From Rhabdornis inornatus (lineage: Eukaryota > Chordata > Aves > Passeriformes > Rhabdornithidae), in NCBI GenBank assembly GCA_013397075.1, contig VWZS01000638.1:2430825-2494824 (forward strand): DNA of 64,000 nt, read 5' to 3'. The notes under the pieces are model-generated. The model did no database searches, had not been told where the DNA came from, and saw only the letters and a program-made list of their open reading frames with translations. The translations under genes were made by a program, and so were the position numbers. This document shows positions 25,416-34,109 of this stretch, piece by piece; position 1 is the stretch's first letter, and each line of letters opens with the position of its first letter.

Positions 25416-27257
25416 CGTTTGTAATGACTCCTGACTGCCAGCTACCAGGACATTGTCGCTCTTTCCTGCCAGCTGGCCAAAAGCAGCTTCCTCAGGAGTC
25501 CAATTTTAAAAGTGTTTGGGTCAGTTGGAATATCCTTGTTCTTGCCCAGCTGGACTGTACACCCTTGCAAACAGCGTGTAAGTCTGTGAGCTCCTCCCTT
25601 GACATCAGCTGCCTCTGTTTAACTGAGTATGGAGCCAAGGCCTTGCTGGACTCCTGTTCTGCGAAACACTTAATACTAACACTTTATATTAATACATTAA
25701 AACAGTCAAGCCAGCTAAATTTGTGCGTTTATTATCAGTACTAGTATTATTCCTCAATTGTTGCTTGACATTTTGATGTGGTGAGGATGCCTTAACTGGA
25801 AGGTGAATGGGAAGAAAGGAATAAAGAGGATGAAAAGAGAAGATTTAATGATGGTGACAGCAGCCAAGCCTACAGCATCCCTTTTCCTGTCTACAGAGAG
25901 AAAAAAAGACAGCATGGGCAAGTCACCAAGTGTCTGCCATAAACTGAAGTTAGGAGTGGTGGGGATATGTGGAATAGCAGAAACTTAAGCACTTAAGGGA
26001 AATGTATTTGCAGGACTGGGGCCAAAACATTCTGCGCTAGGAGAGTGAAAGATACAGGATCAGCTTGAACACTCACGTCAATACCACCTTAAATGATTGA
26101 AGCAGCCCAAACCTCAGAGCTAATAACTCAGCTGTCTCAAGCCTGTATTTATTAGGGATTTGTGCTGCAGATACTGTAGCTTCCCTACCCTAGCAGCAAC
26201 CCTATATACCCACGTGTGCACTCAGGTGTTACACAGCATGGGTACTTAGCTGGGCTACCCTACAAATCAGATAAAGATCGCGTCTGCCTTGTTGCCAACA
26301 GTGAGACTGTAAACCTGAGGCTTGGGAATAGCACCTGAGGGTGCTATTTCTGGATTTTCTAATTGCTTGTCTGGTTATCTTGGGCAATCACTTCATCACT
26401 CCCTACTACAGGTTCCTTGACAGCATTATGCCCCACCCTCCATGGAAATTACATAATACCCATGGATGAAACATATTGTTTGAGGTTCACACACTATTAT
26501 TTTGGGTTGTGTACAAATTCTGAAAGACTCACTTTTGAGGCCCAAGGCAAAAAACCCTGGCCCTCAAGATTTTTCAGTCATTCAAGCTAGCAATGGGATT
26601 TTTCTGGGAAATGGAAATTTTGGAGCATAGCTGGGGAGAAAGGTGCAAACCAGGTAGCAAAATTCAGTGGAATGCACCTGGGACTGTGGGTGGGCTGGGG
26701 AAGTGGCAAAAGGCACTTGTTTGGGACAGTCAGGAAAACAGCAGGGTGGTCTCTTGCTTGAGGCCTTGCAGAGGTTTGCTTCTTATTCAAGTTAATTCCA
26801 AGACACTGGTGTCTGGGTGGTTGAGGGCCTATAAACACCACTTACCTGATTACTATTTATTCTCATTTTCATCTTGGAATTCCCATCTTGTTTCTCATGA
26901 ACCATTCCATTCTCTTTTGGCAGCTTTCACACTGTCTAGATGTGAAAGGACAGAAACTGCAGAAGAGATAAGGACAGATAAGGACAGAAACTGCAGAACA
27001 AATCCTGAATAACAGGTTGGCCAGTGTCAGCTGAACTTGGTGGTTGTGTAAGTTTCTTTTCCAAAGGATGATTAAAACTCCCTCAGGCTCTGATATTTAA
27101 TTTTAGGTTCATTTATCAAATTTTGAAAATGAAAATTGGAGAGTTTTGAGAGACAAGCAGCTACTGGCAGGCATTCAGATGACATTACCTGCTGGCAGCT
27201 AGGTTCCATGTGTTCACGGCTCTTCATGGTGATGGGATGGACTTTTTGTGCCAAATT
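25416..27257. other. Intergenic region between SLC41A2 and NOPCHAP1 promoters
   Basis: I see no exon or clear repeat here. A short direct repeat, aggacagaaactgcagaa, occurs twice near 26.95-27.0 kb. The open frame of 139 codons at 26593-27012 has no recognisable family. Confidence 0.6.
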
Positions 27258-27870
27258 ACAGAATCAGTCAGGATGGAAGCTACCATAATGGATCATTTGG
27301 TCCAACCTCCCTGCTTAAGCAGGGTAGTCCTTGAGCACTTTGCACAGGATTGTGTCCAAACAGTTCCTGAATATCTCCAGTATGGGAAACTCCACACCCT
27401 TGCTGGGTAACCTGTTCCAGTGTGTGGTCACCTGCACAGTAAAGAACTTCTTCCTCATGTTCAGCTGGAACTTCGTGTGCATCCGTTTCTGTCATCTTTC
27501 CTCTTGTCCTGTTGCTTGGCACCACCATGACGAGCCTGGCTCCATCCTCTTGCCACTCTGCCTTCACATACTGACATACACTGATGAGATCTTCTCTCAG
27601 TCATCTCTTCTCGAGGCTAAACAGGCCTCCAGCTCCCTCAGCCTTTCCTCTTAAAGAGATGCTTCAGTTCCTTAATCATCGTTGTTGCCTCCGCTGGACC
27701 TGCTCCAGGAGCTCCGTGTCCCTCCTGTCCTGAGGAGCGCAGAACTGGACAGAGCGCTCCAGACGCGCCTCACCAGGGCTGAGGAGAGGGGCAGGACCAC
27801 CAGCCCGGAGCTGCTGGCAGCGCCCTTCCTAACGCAGCCCAGGACAGCGCTGGTTCCGTGCGTTTGCCCG
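27258..27870 (-). repeat. CR1 LINE, 3' portion, adjoining the NOPCHAP1 promoter
   Basis: It is the reverse complement of CR1: a degraded 3' tail at the left (acagaatcagtcaggatgga, then ggtccaacctccctg), followed by cctgaatatctccag, agaacttcttcctcatgttc and gatgagatcttctctcagtc. It continues with gcctccgctggacctgctcc and gcgcctcaccagggctgagg. The right part is CG-rich and merges into the NOPCHAP1 CpG island about 160 bp before the start codon. The right boundary is approximate. Confidence 0.85.
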
Positions 27871-27982
27871 TGCTGTGTTTCAGAGGGTCCAAGCCGTTCC
27901 ATGGCGGTCTCCGCCGCGCTCTGTCCCCGCTGTCGCGCACGGGCGGCAGCGCCGGTGCTCCTCCCGCCCGGCAGGGGGCGCT
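27454..27982. repeat. First copy of a 529-bp exact direct duplication
   Basis: Bases 27454-27982 reappear at 28161-28689 with a constant offset of 707 bp; I saw no mismatch. This copy is continuous with its flanks and leads into NOPCHAP1 exon 1, so it is probably the genuine one. Confidence 0.9.
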
Positions 27983-28160
27983 CCGCCGCCGAGCGCGCGG
28001 GCCGCTCCACTTCCGTGCGGGCGGGCGCATGGCGGGGCCCGCGGCCTCCCGGGAGCTGCTGGACCTGCGGCGCCGGCCAGGTGAGTCCGGCACCGGCCCG
28101 GTGAGTCCCGCACCGGCCTGAGGCCGGCGGGGGCCGGCCCGGCCCCGCGGCCCGCGGGGN
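27880..28160 (+). promoter_or_regulatory. NOPCHAP1: CpG-island promoter of NOPCHAP1
   Basis: This CpG-dense block surrounds the start codon. An ETS/GABP-type site, cacttccg, lies at 28008-28015, 13 bp before the ATG, which is common at promoters of housekeeping genes. There is no TATA box in view. The transcription start was not determined. Confidence 0.7.
28029..28080 (+). CDS. NOPCHAP1: NOPCHAP1 exon 1 (residues 1-17)
   Basis: The coding part starts at ATG 28029-28031 in context gcgcATGG and ends one base into a Gly codon, before donor GTGAGT at 28081. A second, near-identical donor follows 20 bp later at 28101. Confidence 0.88.
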
Positions 28161-31100
28161 CTCATGTTCAGCTGGAACTTCGTGTGCATCCGTTTCTGTC
28201 ATCTTTCCTCTTGTCCTGTTGCTTGGCACCACCATGACGAGCCTGGCTCCATCCTCTTGCCACTCTGCCTTCACATACTGACATACACTGATGAGATCTT
28301 CTCTCAGTCATCTCTTCTCGAGGCTAAACAGGCCTCCAGCTCCCTCAGCCTTTCCTCTTAAAGAGATGCTTCAGTTCCTTAATCATCGTTGTTGCCTCCG
28401 CTGGACCTGCTCCAGGAGCTCCGTGTCCCTCCTGTCCTGAGGAGCGCAGAACTGGACAGAGCGCTCCAGACGCGCCTCACCAGGGCTGAGGAGAGGGGCA
28501 GGACCACCAGCCCGGAGCTGCTGGCAGCGCCCTTCCTAACGCAGCCCAGGACAGCGCTGGTTCCGTGCGTTTGCCCGTGCTGTGTTTCAGAGGGTCCAAG
28601 CCGTTCCATGGCGGTCTCCGCCGCGCTCTGTCCCCGCTGTCGCGCACGGGCGGCAGCGCCGGTGCTCCTCCCGCCCGGCAGGGGGCGCTNCGAAGTGAAT
28701 AAGCGGTGAAATCCGCGTTAAACTATGGGCAGTCGTAGCGACGTTTTCGTGAGACAAAGAGGAAGTGAAAAAGACAGAACGGTGCGCTTTAGTTAATGAT
28801 ACCGGGCGGATGGCTCCGTTGGCGGTCGTGAGCATTAATGAGGATATTTAATGCCGAATTCGCCGACACGGTTTGGGTTTTCCGGCGCCGCTGCTGCCCG
28901 GTTAGCGGAGGTCATTGGCACCGGGATTTAAATCAGCGCGACTGGCACCTTCAGCTCCCAGCTCACCGTGCCCTGCTGTGGGGTACTAGAGGTTATTGTT
29001 CTATGCGTTATAACTCTCACTTAATCAATCTTTGGCTGAAAAACAGCATAAGGAATTTGAGCTTAAACTTGAGGAGTGTGTCAGAGGTGGCCTGCAGGGT
29101 GAGACCCCTGGCCCGTGTAGCCCGGTATTTCCTTCAAGAGCAGCAAAAGCAGATGACAATTGTGGAGAACTTGTCAGCTTAAGCACTTCAATACTCAGTT
29201 GTTTTTTTGCAGGGCTGGAAGACATTTTGCTGATTAATTCAAAATGTAGCAGCAAGAAGGCCACAACTTTACAGACTGTTAAGGTGCCAAGGAGCAATGG
29301 TAAGTAAGGAGGAGCTTGTCCCTGGAACTATGTCAAGTAGTAGGTAACATTTGTGACACCACTTTTGCTTCAGTACTTTCCTTGAAAAGGTAAAGGGAGA
29401 AGCTTCTGTGTCCAGTTTCTTGAAAGAAACTGCAAAAAAGTAGTTTTTTGTGGTAAAGTCCTTCACCCGTTACAGTTCCTTGTCCTGCTGGTGAGTCACA
29501 TGACTGCTGCTGCTGCTGCAAAATTAGATTTTGCAATGCTAGGCATTACAGCTCTAAGTTTTAGGGTCAGATTGTTCTTTCCCAGTATGGAGTTGTTGCT
29601 TGGGCTTCTTATCTCTTCTTAGAAGTAATTTCTCTGTATGATATATTTATTGTATAAAAGCATTTAATTTTAAAAGGACTCCTGTCAAATTATTTTATTT
29701 TTTGTTTTGTGATCAAGCTGAAATTAAAGAAAATGTTACATCAAATTCTTTGTTGGATAAAAGTCTCTACAAAGATGGCAGTGTTTCAAAGGTAGATTAT
29801 ACCTGTTAAACTTTTGTGGAGTTCACCTGGAATAGTACCTCTTCTTAAAGGAAGAAAATTAGTGTTTGGCTCATCTGCATGTGTGGAGCAGTTTATTTGA
29901 GGAAATTCTGAAGGTGAAAATATTGTCTTCCTCCATGGAAGGGATATGAGTGTGATTCTCCTAATTCCATTGATTACCTAAAAATTCCTGTGAAGTCCCA
30001 CAGGACTGAGCTGTAGAGGGTAAGTGCTTTATACTTCAACCTAAAGGTTCCGTCTTTCTCCCACCATCTTAATTTCAGAATTTCTTTTGTTAATCGTGTT
30101 GACCTTTCATTAGTCTATCACAGCATCTGCTACAGCTAATTTTTCCATCTTCTTTGAGACTTTTAGTCTATACTTAATTATTATAGACAGCTGGAAATTA
30201 CAGTTGAAATAGAATCTGTTTAAAGGCTCATAACTGGTGTATAAATGTGAACACTAATGAGCATCTCTTTGACTTCATAGATATATATATATGTGATAAT
30301 TGTTTCTTTTCAGTTTTGGACCGTGTACAGAGCTTTTTACCCCAGATGGCGCAGGCAAATGATGAGCTCAAAAGAAAAATGGTAACAGCACCTGCTCATC
30401 AGTTTGATATTGAACATCTAGACAGTGAAACAGAAAAAGTTATAGAAATGGTAAATATGGTTTTTAAAATTTTAACATAAATCTAGATAGGATTAAAATA
30501 ACTCTCTGATCTTGGAATGAGTAATATGATAGATAAAGTGAAGTCTTTACCATTTTCTGTGAAGTCTTTACCATAGTCTGTGGTCTTCTGATTCAAAACA
30601 TAGATAAAATAAACATGCTTATTTGGTTGAAATTATCCTGCTTTTCATACTTGCAGAATTTAATCACTGGGGATAAAGCAGTTTAAGAACAAGTAGAATA
30701 AGACATGCTTTTGAATTGACAACTCTGAATCAAAAGTCACAATTTGTATTTTAAATGTCTCCTAGGTGATTTGGTTTAGAAACTGAACAATATGAGGCCT
30801 AGTAAGGCATAGCAGAAGGCTTTAGTGTAAGAGTAATAACTGGCTTTCAGCTCTGCTCTGCTGGTATTTTTAGGAATGACTAGTTCTTGGGTTTAGAAAA
30901 GTTGTTAGTGTTGTTGTGATCCTTTGTTGCCGGTACTTGTCTATTTATTTACGGTCACATATGTATTTTATTTCTGGTTTTAGCTGAAGTGCTGCAGCCA
31001 TATGTTTGTATAAAAAAAATTTATTATGAAGGTGATATATGTCCATGGCTTATCCAAGTGCCTTCTGGCTAAGCAGACCTCAGAAATTATGGCTCTGTAT

Positions 31101-31800
31101 ATGGATATATGAGATCACTTGAAAAAAACACCCTGGTGATTTAAACTACTTGCTGTTTTAGAATAGTTGTAGTGCCCTGAATACTACTACAATATAAGAT
31201 GTGAACTATATTAATATATATATATACATATGTTTATATATTTGTTATGACCCTTTATACACTAAATGATTTAATTTAAATTTTTTACTGAAAAGTAGTT
31301 TTGATGCCTGCTGCTCGTCAGTTTAAATATGTGATTTAGACAATCTGAGTTCAGCTATTGACTCAGTTCTTTCTTTGATAGTGATATACATATGGCCTTA
31401 GATTTCCTATAGGCCAGTAATATGTAGGAATCTCTTAATGATATTTGTAAAATCCTAGGAAAACCCAAAAGTCTTTTTTATTGTGATAGTGGTTTTCTTA
31501 TGGTAGTAGGCTGTTTAATGTGTTCGCCTTGTTTTACTCCAGTGATAGAAGTGCTGTAGTGTGTGCATATATATGTAGTATATATAACATGTTAAGTGAA
31601 TTTTTTTTTTTCAGAATGTGGCTGTAGTTGAACTGAGTGATTCTGATACAGATGAAGAATTGCTGACTTCAGAAGATGACTCGGAATCTGATGAAGATGA
31701 CTCTGTAACTGATGAAGTGACAGTAGACAACATCAAGTTTCCCAAACAAAAGGGAGAAAAGGGCAAAATAGAAATTTTGGACAGCAAAGCAAATGAGTAA
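28029..31800 (+). CDS. NOPCHAP1: NOPCHAP1 (C12orf45), NOP protein chaperone 1, complete, 4 exons, 153 aa
   Basis: In mammals this small protein helps load NOP58 onto the R2TP/RUVBL1-RUVBL2 machinery during box C/D snoRNP assembly (family knowledge). Exons 28029-28080, 29213-29299, 30314-30450 and 31615-31800 join in phase to 462 nt with a terminal TAA. The product starts MAGPAASRELLDLRRRP. Its best conserved block is VLDRVQSFLPQMAQANDELK, around residues 47-66. It ends with an acidic Ser/Asp/Glu-rich tail (SDSDTDEELLTSEDDSESDE) typical of CK2 target regions, then KGEKGKIEILDS. It sits between SLC41A2 and ALDH1L2 as in mammals, and synteny supports the name. It is somewhat shorter than the human protein (about 185 aa from memory). 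The exon 2 segment is less conserved and is the weakest part of the model. Confidence 0.92.
28161..28689. repeat. Second copy of the 529-bp duplication, bounded by single Ns (probable assembly artefact)
   Basis: It is flanked by lone Ns at 28160 and 28690 and repeats CR1 plus promoter sequence inside NOPCHAP1 intron 1. It stops before the exon 1 start codon, so it adds no coding exon. The N boundaries and absence of divergence suggest a gap-filling error rather than a biological duplication. Confidence 0.85.
29213..29299 (+). CDS. NOPCHAP1: NOPCHAP1 exon 2 (residues 18-46)
   Basis: The exon is 87 nt, entering and leaving in phase 1, and encodes GLEDILLINSKCSSKKATTL followed by QTVKVPRSN. A T-rich acceptor ending gcag precedes it, and donor GTAAGT follows at 29300. 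Confidence 0.85.
30314..30450 (+). CDS. NOPCHAP1: NOPCHAP1 exon 3 (residues 47-92), conserved core
   Basis: The exon is 137 nt, entering in phase 1 and ending in phase 0. It encodes VLDRVQSFLPQMAQANDELK, then KMVTAPAHQFDIEHLDSETE and KVIEM. Acceptor tttcttttcag is strong and the donor is GTAAAT. Confidence 0.93.
31615..31800 (+). CDS. NOPCHAP1: NOPCHAP1 exon 4 (residues 93-153, stop)
   Basis: It follows a long T-tract acceptor. It encodes NVAVVELSDSDTDEEL and the acidic tail, and ends KIEILDSKANE before TAA at 31798-31800. Confidence 0.93.
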   Translation, partial: NVAVVELSDSDTDEELLTSEDDSESDEDDSVTDEVTVDNIKFPKQKGEKGKIEILDSKANE

Positions 31801-34053
31801 ATCCATTTTACTTTACTTTAAAAAATCCCAAACCAACCAAATCACGTTTTCTCACTTTGAAGAGCTGGCCCTTAAAACCACTTTGTTTCCCAGTGTAGCA
31901 TCTCTGAGGATCCTGTGAAATGCTGTAGTTTACACAGTGGAGAATTCAGGATCCACTCATGACTGGGGAAGGCTGAATTTCTGAAGAATTAAGTGCAATT
32001 TGATTAATCAAATAACAGGGAAATGCACTTCATAGTAGATTACACCAAGAAAACAGCTAGAGTAAGGGGCACTTGAAAGTTAAAAATTCTTGTTCTGTTG
32101 CTTTGTTGAAGAAAGACTTTTTTTTATAGGAAGGTAGAATTTTTTGCTTCAAGGGCAAGAAAGAATTAACTAGAAAAAAAGCTTTGTTTTTCTAGTCCAT
32201 ATCCTGTGAAGTGTTATGTACACTCTCTTCAACATTAAACATGATCTTTTAATACCTCAGAGGTATGTCTACATTGCATTCATGGTGGTGACTGCTGAGC
32301 ACTGGAGCTGTGGCTGAGCTCACTCATTTCCAGCTGAGCCAGCCTGGCTAAGGAGAGCCATGACCAGAGAGTTCAGCAAAGGGTTACTTACCCTGTGTGC
32401 CTGCACTGACCTCCATACCAGCACGGGGAGGTTACAGGCTCGTTGTGAAACGTTTGTGGCTGTGGTGCAAACACCCTCCATACTCAAAGGATCAAGGCTG
32501 CCTCTAGGGTGTTATGATAGCTTTAAGCTACACTTTTCATCCCCCAATTTCCCTGCCACGTTTCCAATCTCCATTTTGTTAACTTACTGAAGGATGAAAA
32601 GGTGAAATTTCAACTTGTACCTAAGTTGGCTTGGCACAATTGTGAAACCAGAATCAGTGAAAGTGTGTCCCATTCATACTTACCTCATATTGATCAAATA
32701 CAATGGTTTGGGCTATTACATTTAATTCATAGATCAGTTTGCATTTCAGAAGTATCTGTCATGCTCCTGAATGTCATTGTTTCTTAAAGGAACTTTGTAT
32801 TTTCTACACCATTAAAGTAAAATTTTCTATACTGTGTTTGCTCAAATATGAAACTTAACATCATGACTTGAAATGTGCAGTTATTTGTAGAATTTATTTT
32901 GAATCCTGTACCTAAAGTTCTAGTTTTTTTACCTGTTTCTGTAGTATTTGTGGTAAGAAATAACAAGGATTTTGGTCTGTCTTTAACAGTGTGGCTTAAA
33001 TATAGGATAGAGACATGATTTACTGATTAAACCATAGAATATTTTAGTGAAGGGGAAGGGTGAAGATCAGAGAATCAGACTGCTACCTTTAATAGCAGCC
33101 CACAGATAGATGAAGCTTGGGGTGTTTTTGCATTCTAAGAGCATGGAGTCTTAACAGGATTAGTTAAATAACGTCTCAATCTATAGAAAATCTCTTCCAA
33201 ACTGAAAAAAGTTTGAAAGCCAACATCAGACCTTGGTCATTTTACAAGAGATTTTCCCACAGTTTAAAAAGAACCCGAAAGTGTGAAATACAAAGTAATA
33301 ATCATGCAGTATGAAACAGTGATTACAGTCCATGTGCACAGACACAAAAAGTGATTTTAATCTGTTAATGTAGCCACCTTTCAAATTGCAGGCAGATCAC
33401 ACATTCTGTATCAGCAAAAAGGTAGAAAATATTTTCAGTAACTTTAGCTCAATATGCATAGTTTAACACCAATATTGAACTCTGTATATACTATACAAAG
33501 ATCATAGTAAGTGCACTTCTTTGCATTGATTTACTTATGGCACAAAGGTTTTCTGTACTGCTGAAAAATCATCAGAGCAGAGTGTTTAATTGCTACCATA
33601 AAACCTGAACTGATTTATAGCAAAAATGGCATAATCAGTATATTTTAATTCAAATTTAGAAGCCTAATGATTAAGGATTTAAAATGATCATGTAAACATT
33701 ATGTCACAGAAATATGAAGTAGGCATGTGAGAACTTATTCTTTAGTTCTATTTAAAAGAAAGAAACTGAACCATATTCTTGGGGGGGGTTTGGGGGAGAG
33801 GGTGGGGGGAAATTGTGCTACCAACTATTGCTGCTGCATAATTTAACTTCAGGTTGATTTTCAAAAGCCGTTGTCTGTCAGACTGAAATTTGGACCTAAT
33901 TTATAGAAACTTCTCCATAGAATGAGTATTTTGTTTTGGTTTTTTGGTTATAGCACTGCAAACAGCATATCCTAGGTGTGGTATCAAGTGCTTCGTGTAG
34001 TCATCAAGATTCAAACTCTGCTGAAAGTCTACTTCCCAAGCGAAGCTGTTACT
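31801..34053. other. Convergent 3' region between NOPCHAP1 and ALDH1L2
   Basis: This interval holds both 3' UTRs. Candidate poly(A) signals for NOPCHAP1 are ATTAAA at 32234-32239 and near 32808. For ALDH1L2 the candidates are ATTAAA on the minus strand at 33585-33590 and AATAAA on the minus strand near 32893-32898. Choosing between them needs transcript data, and the farther pair would make the two 3' UTRs overlap. Confidence 0.5.
33781..33810 (+). other. G-quadruplex-forming motif
   Basis: Four G-runs of 8, 5, 3 and 6 are separated by loops of 3, 3 and 1 bases (TTT, AGA, T), fitting the G3+N1-7 rule. The G-rich strand is the template strand of ALDH1L2, within or just past its 3' UTR. Confidence 0.8.
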
Positions 34054-34109
34054 TTAATATTCCACAGTGATGGCTTTGGTTCTGAGATATTCATGAAGAG
34101 CTTCTTCAC
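34054..34109 (-). CDS. ALDH1L2: ALDH1L2 exon 23 (residues 905-922, stop)
   Basis: It encodes GEEALHEYLRTKAITVEY followed by TAA at 34056-34054. It is too short to show as an independent open frame, but phase and family sequence make it clear. Confidence 0.95.

Larger units (their letters stand above)
28690..31614. other. NOPCHAP1 introns (noncoding parts)
   Basis: Intron 1 is 28081-29212 and includes the N-bounded duplicate; introns 2 and 3 are 29300-30313 and 30451-31614. Short AT microsatellites lie at about 30280-30294 and 31210-31225. Nothing else is recognisable. Confidence 0.6.

Noticed and set aside
24579..25424. Several open frames of 145-236 codons on both strands in the SLC41A2 CpG island
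   Set aside because: GC-rich DNA lacks stop codons. The products are Arg/Ala/Pro/Gly-rich in every frame and cross an N.
28161..28689. A second NOPCHAP1 promoter or gene copy
   Set aside because: The duplicate stops before the start codon and is bounded by Ns. No second exon 1 is present.
27672..28709. Open frames of 100-200 codons around 27.7-28.7 kb, some repeated
   Set aside because: They run through CR1 and CpG-island sequence and the 529-bp duplicate, and cross Ns. Only the short exon 1 of NOPCHAP1 is real here.
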